64,000 nt of DNA from an uncultured Clostridia bacterium (GTDB lineage: Bacteria; Bacillota; Clostridia; Oscillospirales; Ruminococcaceae). The translations under genes and the position numbers were made by a program. Below the pieces are notes generated by a model. That model was not told the origin of the DNA. It did not search any database and was given only the letters and a program-made list of their open reading frames with translations. The stretch is from positions 1 to 64,000 of the forward strand of contig CALZUA010000009.1 in the NCBI GenBank assembly GCA_945829235.1. The letters are read 5' to 3'. Shown one piece after another: positions 22,672-30,969 of this stretch. The number at the start of each line of letters is the position of its first letter. Position 1 is the first letter of the stretch.

Positions 22672-23970
22672 TCACTTCTTCGGAGCGGTTGCCGCACGCA
22701 GGAAATCCTTTGCGAGCTGGTTCTTCTCGGCAAGATTTCGTTTCGCGGGACAGACAAAGCTGCACGCTCCGCAGTTCATACAAAGATTTACCTTCAGCCG
22801 CTGAAGCTCCTTTACATCACGCGCGTCAAACGCCTGTTCAAGCTCGGTCGGCATAAGATTTGCCGCGCACGCTCTCACACATCTTCCGCAGCGTATGCAG
22901 TTGGTCGGCGTTTGCTCCACGGTATCCGCGAAAAGAAGAACCGCGTTGTTGGTTTTTCCGAGAGGTGTGTCCGGGTCAAACGCGCACGAGCCCATCATCG
23001 GTCCGCCCAGCACAATTCTGTCGGGCTGTTTTCTCACGTCCGCGAAGCCAACAATGCTATGAAGCAGAGTTCCCACGGGAATGAAGAAATTCGCGGGGTT
23101 GTTGACGATATTTCCGTCAATCGTTATTCTGCGTCTTACCAGCGGCACGCCCGTTTTTATGTAGCCGTAGATAAAACCTGCCGTTGATACGTTCATAACC
23201 ACGCAACCGACATCGGACGGGAGCTTTCCCTCCTGCACAACGCGCCCCGTGAGCGAGTGTACGAGCACCTTTTCAGCGCCCTGCGGGTACGCGCCGGGGA
23301 GCTTCTGAACCTTTATGTTCGGATAACGCACGGCAAGCTTTGTGAGCTTGTCTATCGCGGCGAGTTTGTCCTCCTCGATACCGATAATCGCGTTCGGGAT
23401 TTCGAGCTTTTTCATAATCAGGTCAATTCCCGCGAGAACATTGTCGGAGTTCTCCATAAGCTCGCGGTAATCGCTTGTGATGTACGGCTCGCACTCCGCG
23501 CCGTTCAGCAGAAGATAGTCGATTTTAACCTTGTTTTTGTCGAAACCAAGTTTAACGTGCGTTGGGAAACCCGCGCCGCCGAGACCGATTGCGCCGCTCT
23601 CGCGAACAGCCTTGATAAAATCCTCGCGGGTGTCGCATTTGGGCGGCTCAAGCCCCTCGAACATCTCGTTTTTGTTGTCGTTTTCGATAACAACGGTCTT
23701 GCACAAGCGCCCGAAAACGTTCATCACGTCCTTGATTTCTTTGACAACACCGCTTATCGACGCGTGAACGGGCGCGGACATAAACGCCTCGCTGTCGCCG
23801 ATTTTCTGCCCTATCTTAACCTTGTCGCCAACCGCGATGCAAGGCTCGCAGGGTGCGCCGATATGCTGAGCCATACTTATGGCAACAACCTCGGGCGCGG
23901 GAATTTTTCTCGTTGACTGCTCGGCTGACGCGCTGAAATGCGGCAGTCTAACAGAATGCAGTTTTGACAA
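22672..23970 (-). CDS. rnfC: Rnf complex subunit C (NADH-side subunit)
   Basis: 432 residues. It has an N-terminal barrel-sandwich domain, an NADH/FMN-binding region around GGAGFPTHVK, and two [4Fe-4S] motifs, CIRCGRCVRACA and CMNCGACSFVCP, near the C-terminus. It reduces NAD+ at the cytoplasmic face. It is first in the operon; the start is TTG at 23970 behind AAGGA. A repeat-derived hairpin (24000-24038) lies in its leader. Confidence 0.96.
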   Translation of the reverse strand: MSKLHSVRLPHFSASAEQSTRKIPAPEVVAISMAQHIGAPCEPCIAVGDKVKIGQKIGDSEAFMSAPVHASISGVVKEIKDVMNVFGRLCKTVVIENDNKNEMFEGLEPPKCDTREDFIKAVRESGAIGLGGAGFPTHVKLGFDKNKVKIDYLLLNGAECEPYITSDYRELMENSDNVLAGIDLIMKKLEIPNAIIGIEEDKLAAIDKLTKLAVRYPNIKVQKLPGAYPQGAEKVLVHSLTGRVVQEGKLPSDVGCVVMNVSTAGFIYGYIKTGVPLVRRRITIDGNIVNNPANFFIPVGTLLHSIVGFADVRKQPDRIVLGGPMMGSCAFDPDTPLGKTNNAVLLFADTVEQTPTNCIRCGRCVRACAANLMPTELEQAFDARDVKELQRLKVNLCMNCGACSFVCPAKRNLAEKNQLAKDFLRAATAPKK

Positions 23971-23999
23971 AATTCACCATTCCTTTCAGTTTATGGAAA

Positions 24000-24038
24000 C
24001 CTCTAAAACCGATTTTCACTCAAACAAGGTTTTAGAGG
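24000..24038. repeat. Hairpin in the rnf leader related to the ends of the 35.8 kb element
   Basis: An 11-base perfect stem CCTCTAAAACC/GGTTTTAGAGG with a 17-nt loop. Read on the minus strand, the stem plus loop (CCTTGTTTGAGTGAAAAT) closely matches 35754-35780 (CCTTGTTCGAGTGAAAAT). It may be the two ends of a MITE-like element without its centre, or a transcript hairpin ahead of rnfC. Confidence 0.5.
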
Positions 24039-24058
24039 TGACCTTATTTCAAAGTTAA

Positions 24059-24084
24059 ACCCGCCGCTCATCCGAACGGCGGAT
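24059..24084 (-). terminator. Possible terminator after the GHKL ATPase gene
   Basis: Minus strand: CCGCCG (24077-24082) and CGGCGG (24061-24066) around a 10-nt loop, then GTTTAAC. The T tract is short. Confidence 0.5.
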
Positions 24085-24106
24085 TTCCGAATTGCAATGT
24101 ATTAAA

Positions 24107-27100
24107 TCACATTTGAACGCTTCCGATATCCTTGTTATCATCACCGTTCAGCGGAGCGGTTTTGCCGTCCTTGCCGGTCGGGCGCTTGTCGGGAACATTC
24201 GGCGCGTCCTTGCGGTCTGCGGGATTTGTCGGAGCAACCTCAGCTTTCGGAGCCGCTTTCTCGTCATTCTGAACGGGAGCTGTTGCGGGACGCGGATTTG
24301 TGTTGTCCTCGAACCACTTTGCCGCCATCATCGGTGTAAGAACAACGTCAAACGTTTCGAGTGCGCCGTCATAAACGGTTTCGAGCATCGTGTTGCCCTT
24401 CTTGTCGGGCTCGCAGACATCGTAGCTAACCTGCTTGCGGTACTTGATGCGAACGTACAGGAACTCGGGCGGGATAACATCGATTGCCTTCAGCTCCTCA
24501 AGCCACAGGAACGGGCTCATACCGCCGATTGAAACATCGTCAATCAGCCAGCCTGCCGCTGCCGCCGCGTCGTTGCGGCACAGGTACAGCGAGAATTTGA
24601 ACTTCTTTTCCTTGTCGTTGTCGATGATACCGATTGAGAAGGTCTTGACCATAAAGCTGTTCAGCACGCCCGTCTGATATCCGCAGCACGGGCAAACGCC
24701 GCCGTAGCCGTAGAGCTTCGCGTTGATATCGCGCGCGAAATAGTAGCCGTAAGCTCTCGGGTTGAGCTTCTCGTAGGGAGCAATTCTTCTCACCTGCTCG
24801 AGCATATAATCAAACTCCTTGCGCTTGATAGAAGGCACGGGCTTGAAATAATACGGCATCTGGTCGATGAGAATAAGGTTCGGTTCTTCGGTACCGGAGT
24901 AGAGGTTGTGGAGAAGGTTGTTGTTCTCGCCTGTGAGCAGGAACTCCACATATCCCGCGTATTTCGCCTTGTTAAGACCGTCGCGGAGAATAATATACTT
25001 CGCGGTTTTTTCAGCGTCGGCAGGCTCGATAGGAGCGTCCATGCCGACAATCTTCATCAGCTTGTTGCCCGCGTCAAGCAAGGCAATCTTGTCAAGACCG
25101 AGGTCGCAGACGAAAATCTTGGAAATCATTTCCTCAACAGCCTGCGCGGACTTGCACTCGGGGAGTGTTGACAGGATATCCTGCGTGTCAAAGGTAAATC
25201 TGCTCGTTGTGTAGCCGAAGTCGAACACGCGGTTGTTGAACATTCCGCTCTCGATAAGCGAGTAAACATCGCCGACAATTTCCAGCAAATCGCTGTTCGT
25301 TATATTCGGCGGAATCATAAACTGCTTTCCGTAAACCGAGAAGCGATAACGCTTGTTGATATCGAGCGTGAGCGAAATCTCGCCGCCCTGACTCTTGATT
25401 TCCTTGAGGAACGTCACGGTGTCCTTGCCGATTGTGAAGGAGTTTACCATAAGCGTTACGACCTGATTGAAAATCTGATGATTTTCAAATCTCATCTCGT
25501 GCGCCGCAAGTACGTCATAAGCCTTTTTGAGGTTCTTGATATTGATTTTGGATATCTCAAACTGAATTTGCGAAGAACCCGACGTGATTACGAACTGGAA
25601 GTACTTCATCGCAATTCGATAATCCTCGCCGAACATCTCGTCGATAACCGCAAACGCGTTTGCGAGGTCATTTTCGTCCTCGACCATACCGTTCTTGATG
25701 CAGTCGTCCAGCTTGAGGCTGATGATGCTCTTGAAGCCTGCGGCAAGCTCATAGTCCTTGACCTTTTTGCCGCCGTCGGACGCCATAAGGTACTCGTTTC
25801 CGTCCTTGTAGAACTTGTAAAGCCATTCCTCTCCGCCCTCATCTGTTCCGGGCACGTTCCAGCGGTACTTGGCAACAAGCGCGTGGTTCACGTCCTTGCC
25901 GTACCAGTTGTTCATCTGCTCGATATCCTGCTCGAGAGCCTTACGCGCGCTTCCGTCATCGTGTTCTTCCTTGGAAACACCGCCGCGCTCGGTGAAGAAA
26001 CCGCTCTTGCGCATTTCCTCGAATGTAACAGGCTCGGGGCTGTCGGGGAACACAACAGAAACGCTGTTTCCGAATTTCTCGCGCAGACCTTTTACAATCT
26101 TGCTCGTGTTGACATAGTTGTAGAAGAACTTGAAAACGTACTGCTTCGGGCTGAACATATAGTAGCCCGCAAGGTTCGGGTTTTCCTGAAAATCAAGTAC
26201 AAAGAGCTTCTTATACTCCTCGGCAACCGTGAGAATACCGTGCTCAATCTTTTCCGCGCACTTTTCAAGCGACTCGTATTTAATGCCCGCGCGGTTGTTT
26301 GTGATGTATTTGTTCGGCACGGAAACAAAGAACGCCGAGAGCTTTTCATCAACGAAATCTGGATTATCCGCTCTGACAAAGCCCGTAAGCTCGAAGGTCG
26401 AGAAGTAGTTGTACTTCGACATCAGCACCTTGCCCGCCTCAACCTTTGCGCCCGAAATCGCGTAAGGAACGAGGTAGGTGAAGCCGTCATACTCCGCGCT
26501 GATGAAGTCCGCAACGCTCTTTCCGTTCTCGGAGAAGCGAACCTTGCGGATATCCTCGGGAGAGCGCTGGTGATGCGAAATTTTATAGACAATCTCCGGC
26601 TTTCCGTAGTTGATAACAGCGATGTTGAACGCTCTGTCCACGCACTCTTCCTCGTCCACGGACTTGAGGTTCTTCTTTCTGATAAACGCAAAGCAAAGGT
26701 CTACCATATTTATATAGGAGCCTTTTTTGCTGGTAAGCGTAACCAAATTCTCGTGCAGCGCCGCCTGTTCGTTCTCGGGGAGCGCGAAAATAATCTCGGT
26801 GTGGTTGAACTGCTTGCCGTTAAGCTCGAGCTCGCGCACTTTGAGCGTTCCCTCGTCGTTTACAACGCGCAGAGAATATGTATTCGAGCGCATCTTGAAC
26901 CAATCAACGTTGGTGAAAACGCTCTTTGCACCCAAACCGAAGCGTCCCTCGCGCTTTCTGTCGCCGTCGTTGCGTCCAACCGAGAGATAGTAGAACACCT
27001 GCTCCAGCTTGAAGCCGGTTTCGTTGTAGGTGAGCTTGACCTGTCCCTCGTCGAGGAACTCAATCATCACCTTGATATTCGGCTCGTCATAATCACAGCC

Positions 27101-27355
27101 GAAAACGTTCTGCAAAAGCTCGCGGATAATGGACTCGCGCGGATAATCCTTTGCAAGTCCCGCCATATTTATAGCGCCGCGGCCTGCGTACATATTGTTG
27201 AAATAGTCCTTGAACAGCTCGCTTTCAAGCTCTCCAGAACGAATTTTCTCGTCAATTTCGCCGACAACCGCTCTCACGCCGTCCTTGTCGCCGGCAGTGT
27301 TTTTCTCGAAAAAATCGCCGAGCAGCTTTTCTACTGTTTCATAGCCCTGACTCAT
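24107..27355 (-). CDS. Large GHKL (Hsp90-type) ATPase of unknown function
   Basis: 1082 residues from the ATG at 27355 (AGAGGGG ahead). An N-terminal Hsp90/MORC/sacsin-type ATPase is visible: N box IIRELLQNVFG (about 78-88), G1 box YNETGF (about 108-113) and G2 box GRFGLGAKSVF (about 136-146). The long middle is unrecognised. Near residues 910-920 a CPCCGYQTG motif suggests a zinc-binding knuckle. The last ~70 residues are Pro/Ala/Lys/Asp-rich and probably disordered. It lies 71 nt downstream of the helicase-like gene. The pair resembles GHKL-helicase modules of defence or genome maintenance, but I cannot name a known system. Confidence 0.8.
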   Translation of the reverse strand: MSQGYETVEKLLGDFFEKNTAGDKDGVRAVVGEIDEKIRSGELESELFKDYFNNMYAGRGAINMAGLAKDYPRESIIRELLQNVFGCDYDEPNIKVMIEFLDEGQVKLTYNETGFKLEQVFYYLSVGRNDGDRKREGRFGLGAKSVFTNVDWFKMRSNTYSLRVVNDEGTLKVRELELNGKQFNHTEIIFALPENEQAALHENLVTLTSKKGSYINMVDLCFAFIRKKNLKSVDEEECVDRAFNIAVINYGKPEIVYKISHHQRSPEDIRKVRFSENGKSVADFISAEYDGFTYLVPYAISGAKVEAGKVLMSKYNYFSTFELTGFVRADNPDFVDEKLSAFFVSVPNKYITNNRAGIKYESLEKCAEKIEHGILTVAEEYKKLFVLDFQENPNLAGYYMFSPKQYVFKFFYNYVNTSKIVKGLREKFGNSVSVVFPDSPEPVTFEEMRKSGFFTERGGVSKEEHDDGSARKALEQDIEQMNNWYGKDVNHALVAKYRWNVPGTDEGGEEWLYKFYKDGNEYLMASDGGKKVKDYELAAGFKSIISLKLDDCIKNGMVEDENDLANAFAVIDEMFGEDYRIAMKYFQFVITSGSSQIQFEISKINIKNLKKAYDVLAAHEMRFENHQIFNQVVTLMVNSFTIGKDTVTFLKEIKSQGGEISLTLDINKRYRFSVYGKQFMIPPNITNSDLLEIVGDVYSLIESGMFNNRVFDFGYTTSRFTFDTQDILSTLPECKSAQAVEEMISKIFVCDLGLDKIALLDAGNKLMKIVGMDAPIEPADAEKTAKYIILRDGLNKAKYAGYVEFLLTGENNNLLHNLYSGTEEPNLILIDQMPYYFKPVPSIKRKEFDYMLEQVRRIAPYEKLNPRAYGYYFARDINAKLYGYGGVCPCCGYQTGVLNSFMVKTFSIGIIDNDKEKKFKFSLYLCRNDAAAAAGWLIDDVSIGGMSPFLWLEELKAIDVIPPEFLYVRIKYRKQVSYDVCEPDKKGNTMLETVYDGALETFDVVLTPMMAAKWFEDNTNPRPATAPVQNDEKAAPKAEVAPTNPADRKDAPNVPDKRPTGKDGKTAPLNGDDNKDIGSVQM

Positions 27356-27426
27356 TACAAAACCCCTCTTCTCCGCGCTGTTTTTTGGAAAGTCCCGCAC
27401 GGCAGGTTAATCTTCGGCAAAAGCCG

Positions 27427-29382
27427 TCAAATTCCGTCGTTAAAAATCTTTATGTAATCCTTGAAGGTGTGGTCGGAATCCTGCTCTTTGGCACGGTATT
27501 TCCAAATTCCGTAAAGCACGGAATACTGAATGCTATCGTTCAGCGCGTTGATTTCCTGCTTAATCCTCAGGTGGAAGCAGTCGCCCTTGTGAAGCTCGTC
27601 AATCTCCGCTTTCGCGTCCGCAAGCCCCTTCACTGCCTCACTCGCAAACGGCTGGTTGAGATAACCCTCGTTATCGAACGACGCGGCAAGCTCCACGCAC
27701 TCGCTCGACTTCTCAAGCTTACCGCTCGGATTAACCGCACAAAGCCCGCTGATGTTGTTGATAGCGGCGGTTATGTCCGCGCTCTGCGAGCTGTCCGAAA
27801 TGCCGAACAGCTTGTAGATTTTAGCGAGCTGTTCGTTCGCGAAATCGTTGAGCTGCTTTGCGTTTGTGATGCGCTCAACCTCGGGCGTGATGTACTCGAT
27901 TTTAACTCTCTTTATCAAATCAACGCAGTTGTCAACCTGCTTTGAGTAATCTCTCAGATACCTCAAATCCTTGACCAGCGCGTTCAGGACATCGCCCTTT
28001 TCCTTGATATCGAGAAGAATGTTTCTCGTGGGCAACTCGCCGCAGAAAATCTCGCTGAAGTTGAGGAACAGCGTCTTTTCGAGCAACGGCGTATCGAAAA
28101 CTCCATTTGAGTCGCGGAAGAGAATGAACTTTCTTCCCGCCTCGCGCGCCGCGCCGTGACGCGTCATTCTTCTCTCGAGAACCGCAGGCGATGCCGGAAG
28201 CTCGTAGTTCAGCACATAATTCACAGCGTCCGGCCCGTCCACAAATGTTCCGAGCATATCCGTTCCGATTGTGATTTGCGCCATCTCATCGTCCTGACGG
28301 TTTGTGAGCTTTCTCTTGATTGCGCCCGAGATGATAAGCTCGCCTCTCATCACGTTCACGTTCGCGCCGTACAAGCAAACAAGCGCTTTTCTGAGGTACT
28401 CAACGGTGTTTTTGTTGCAACAATAAATCATTATCCGCGGGTCATCGTCGTCCTCGATAATGTCGGCAACCGTTTTCAACAGCGCGTCCAGCTTCTTGTC
28501 GAACTCCCTCAAATCCTCGACATCAGAGCGCGAGAAGAAGGATTTCTGGTAAATGCGCTTTTCCTTTTCGTTCTTGTCGCAGTCGTACTGCTCAAAGACG
28601 TTGCCGCCGGAGCTGTACGCGGGAAGTCCCGTGCGCAGGTCAACCTTCCTGCGGAAATATGTAATCACGCCTTCATCGAAGCCGTAGTCCACAAACGTGA
28701 CATTGCGCCTGAAATCGTTGGAGTAAGCCGCGCGGTTGAAATAGCGCATAACAGGGCTGTCCTCGCGGATACCGCAGGCGGTCGCGTTCAGCTCGAGGTT
28801 ATCAGCCTTCGCCGCCTTTGAAGCGTCCGAGAGCACGCTCTTAACCAAATCGGCAATCGCGGTTTTGTCGTCCCTCGTCTTCGCGGGGAACGGCGCGTTT
28901 ATCAACAGCCTGTCGCTCTTCCACGGAATATTTTTTCTGTAATCCTCGTATTTCGGGACACCCGAGGAAAGCTCCTCGTCAATAATAATCAAATTCCACT
29001 TAAAATCCTTGCCTGCCTTATGTTTGAGAAGGTTATCTCCGAACAGGGTTTCGCGGGCGATGAGGTAAAGACCTGCGCTCTCCGCGTTGAAATACAGGAG
29101 GGAATTTGCCGCTCCCGAAACCATTTTGAAATCCGCGCCAACGCTTGTGAGCAGGTATCTGTACCAGCTGTAAAGCTCGCTGTGGCGGGTTATAATCAGA
29201 ATATTCGGAGTTTCCTGTTCAGCAAGCACGTCATAGACGCAAAGCGCGGACTTCGTGTATTTCTCCGAGCCGAATTCCCCGCAGTTAAGCGCGAAACCGA
29301 ACCTCCTGAGTTTTTCTGTCGCGGCGAGATTTGCCGATGACAAGTTCAGTCCGCCAAGCGGCAGCCATTTAAAATTGCTCAA
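27427..29382 (-). CDS. SNF2/SF2 helicase-like protein paired with the GHKL ATPase
   Basis: 651 residues, TTG start behind ACGGGGGTG. Seen: motif Ia-like NILIITRHSELYSWY, motif II LIIIDEEL (about 130-137), motif III-like LLINAPFPAKT, and a C-terminal RecA-like lobe with IMIYCCNKNTVEYL, IGTDMLGTFVDG (motif V) and ERRMTRHG (motif VI position). The motif I region is degenerate: GEFGSEKYTKS stands where a G-x-G-K-T/S loop is expected, and motif VI lacks the usual QRxGR pattern. The C-terminal ~200 residues are helical and unrecognised. ATPase activity is therefore uncertain; a DNA- or RNA-remodelling role with the GHKL partner is inferred. Confidence 0.75.
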   Translation of the reverse strand: MSNFKWLPLGGLNLSSANLAATEKLRRFGFALNCGEFGSEKYTKSALCVYDVLAEQETPNILIITRHSELYSWYRYLLTSVGADFKMVSGAANSLLYFNAESAGLYLIARETLFGDNLLKHKAGKDFKWNLIIIDEELSSGVPKYEDYRKNIPWKSDRLLINAPFPAKTRDDKTAIADLVKSVLSDASKAAKADNLELNATACGIREDSPVMRYFNRAAYSNDFRRNVTFVDYGFDEGVITYFRRKVDLRTGLPAYSSGGNVFEQYDCDKNEKEKRIYQKSFFSRSDVEDLREFDKKLDALLKTVADIIEDDDDPRIMIYCCNKNTVEYLRKALVCLYGANVNVMRGELIISGAIKRKLTNRQDDEMAQITIGTDMLGTFVDGPDAVNYVLNYELPASPAVLERRMTRHGAAREAGRKFILFRDSNGVFDTPLLEKTLFLNFSEIFCGELPTRNILLDIKEKGDVLNALVKDLRYLRDYSKQVDNCVDLIKRVKIEYITPEVERITNAKQLNDFANEQLAKIYKLFGISDSSQSADITAAINNISGLCAVNPSGKLEKSSECVELAASFDNEGYLNQPFASEAVKGLADAKAEIDELHKGDCFHLRIKQEINALNDSIQYSVLYGIWKYRAKEQDSDHTFKDYIKIFNDGI

Positions 29383-29450
29383 TATAACGCACCCCCGTAA
29401 TTTATCGGAATTTTATTCGCCAAACCCGAATTTATTTTGATACATTTATA

Positions 29451-29479
29451 ATTATACACCAAATACAGAATTATTACAA
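29451..29479 (-). promoter_or_regulatory. Promoter of the helicase/GHKL pair
   Basis: Minus strand: TTGTAA (29474-29479), 17-nt spacer, perfect TATAAT (29451-29456). The rest of the gap between 29383 and 29698 is very A+T-rich and holds no gene. Confidence 0.55.
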
Positions 29480-29638
29480 GTATGTCAAAACCCATAACGC
29501 TAGAAAAAAATCAGCCCAAATTTTGTACACTTTGCACAAATCTGCATATTTTTATACAAATCTTCAAAAATCGGGTAAAAATTACACCAAAATTAAGCAA
29601 AATATTACTTAATCCACCGTGTTTAACGGATATTTCCA

Positions 29639-29667
29639 TTGCATAAAAATAAGACAAATGCTAAAAT
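29639..29667 (+). promoter_or_regulatory. Promoter of the HD-domain gene
   Basis: TTGCAT (29639-29644), 17-nt spacer, TAAAAT (29662-29667), 31 nt before the ATG. Confidence 0.5.
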
Positions 29668-29698
29668 AATAGTGTATGAAAATTTGGGAGTTGATTTT

Positions 29699-30196
29699 AT
29701 GCTGAAAGCAGTGCTTTCAAGGAAAAATTTATCGGAAAACGATGAGTTTTACGACTGCATACGCGACCTTTTGGCAAGCCAAAGCGTTGAGCACCTGAAG
29801 GATTTTTCGCACCATTTGGGAACGAGCCGCTTTCAGCATTGCCTAAACGTGTCCTACTACAATTTTCTCGTCTGCCGAAAGCTCGGTCTTGACGCGAGAG
29901 CCGGTGCCCGCGCGGGGCTTCTCCACGACTTTTTCTTCTACAACCGCCGCGACTGCAAAAAGTCGGATATCAAGGGCTTTCACGTTTCCGTTCACCCGAT
30001 GATTGCGTTTACAAACGCCGCGGAGCTGTTCCCGATAAGCGAGCTGGAGAGCGATATGATTGTCTGCCATATGTGGCCGATAACCAAAAATTTCCCCCGT
30101 CACCGCGAAACGTTTGTGATAACCTTTGTCGATAAATTCTGCGCCGTCGCGGAGATTGCAACCTCCGCCGTCAACCACGTGCGAAAACGCGTTTAG
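29699..30196 (+). CDS. HD-domain phosphohydrolase
   Basis: 165 residues from the ATG at 29699 (GGGAG ahead). Metal-binding HD pattern: FQHCLNVSYY (first His), RAGLLHDFFFYN (the HD pair), HPMIAF and CHMWP. Such stand-alone HD proteins hydrolyse nucleotide or other phosphomonoesters; the substrate is unknown. Its stop overlaps tail-to-tail with the kinase-like gene on the other strand, an unusually tight convergent junction without terminator. Confidence 0.8.
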   Translation: MLKAVLSRKNLSENDEFYDCIRDLLASQSVEHLKDFSHHLGTSRFQHCLNVSYYNFLVCRKLGLDARAGARAGLLHDFFFYNRRDCKKSDIKGFHVSVHPMIAFTNAAELFPISELESDMIVCHMWPITKNFPRHRETFVITFVDKFCAVAEIATSAVNHVRKRV

Positions 30197-30948
30197 TTGA
30201 AGAACTCGGCGATGTCAATCCAAGTGAGCAACAACTCGCGTTCCTCGGGACGCTTGAATTTAAGCTGAGCCGCCGCCACTATCGGCAACCAATCCTGAAC
30301 CTTTTTCTTATCAACCTGCGCCTTTTGACAATAGAGCTTGAGATATTTCTCGGCGCTCTCCGTGCGGTGACGGAGGCAAAAGCCGAGATAAGTCCGCGCA
30401 ACGTCTGCGAGAGGGTTGCCCTGCTTCGCCTTGAACCAATCCACAACGTACATTCCGTTCTCGTTCACGACAATGTTCTCGGGCATAAACTCCCCGTGGC
30501 AAACGCACGACGAGTCCTCCGCCGAAGCCAGCTTTGTCAGAAGCTCGTACTTTTTCACATCGTCAATCATATCCAAGCCCTCGATTGAACGCTTGAGATA
30601 ATCCTTCAAACGGCTCAATTTCGCGGAGTGAAGGCTGTTCACCCCAACGTGCAAATCTGCCATTTTCCCGAGAAGCTCCTCGGAGCGCGGTTGCTCGTGC
30701 ATAATTTCATCGAGGGTTTTGCCCTTGATGAAGCTGTATTCGAGCGCCCATTTTCCGTCAACCTTTGTCGCGCCGATAATCTCGGGCATTTTCGCAAAGC
30801 CCGTTTCCTCAACTCTCGTGTGAGTAAGCGCCTCGTAAAAAACCACGCTTTTCGGCTCGTCGGGCTCTTTGAATATTTTCACGCATTTGTCGCCGTTCTC
30901 GAAAACCTTGACCTTTGCGCTCTCCGATACCAGCTTTTTCAGTTCCAT
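30193..30948 (-). CDS. Aminoglycoside phosphotransferase/choline kinase-like protein
   Basis: 251 residues from the ATG at 30948 behind GGAGGGATTTTGGGT. Kinase features: GDKCVKIFK (ATP-site lysine), LEYSFIKGKTL hinge, catalytic CHGEFMPENIVV (His-Gly-Glu ... Asn; note Glu where Asp is usual in HGD) and metal-binding VVDWFKAKQGNPLADVAR. The substrate is unknown; related proteins phosphorylate small alcohols or sugars, and few are true resistance enzymes. It lies 21 nt downstream of the HD-GYP gene. Confidence 0.8.
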   Translation of the reverse strand: MELKKLVSESAKVKVFENGDKCVKIFKEPDEPKSVVFYEALTHTRVEETGFAKMPEIIGATKVDGKWALEYSFIKGKTLDEIMHEQPRSEELLGKMADLHVGVNSLHSAKLSRLKDYLKRSIEGLDMIDDVKKYELLTKLASAEDSSCVCHGEFMPENIVVNENGMYVVDWFKAKQGNPLADVARTYLGFCLRHRTESAEKYLKLYCQKAQVDKKKVQDWLPIVAAAQLKFKRPEERELLLTWIDIAEFFN

Positions 30949-30969
30949 ACCCAAAATCCCTCCAAAATT

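Noticed and set aside
25478..27457. 659-codon plus-strand open frame
   Set aside because: Antisense shadow of the GHKL ATPase gene; no ribosome binding site or recognisable domain.
30193..30948. Antibiotic-resistance aminoglycoside phosphotransferase
   Set aside because: Only the general kinase fold is visible; HGE replaces HGD, the context is chromosomal housekeeping, and nothing points to a drug substrate.
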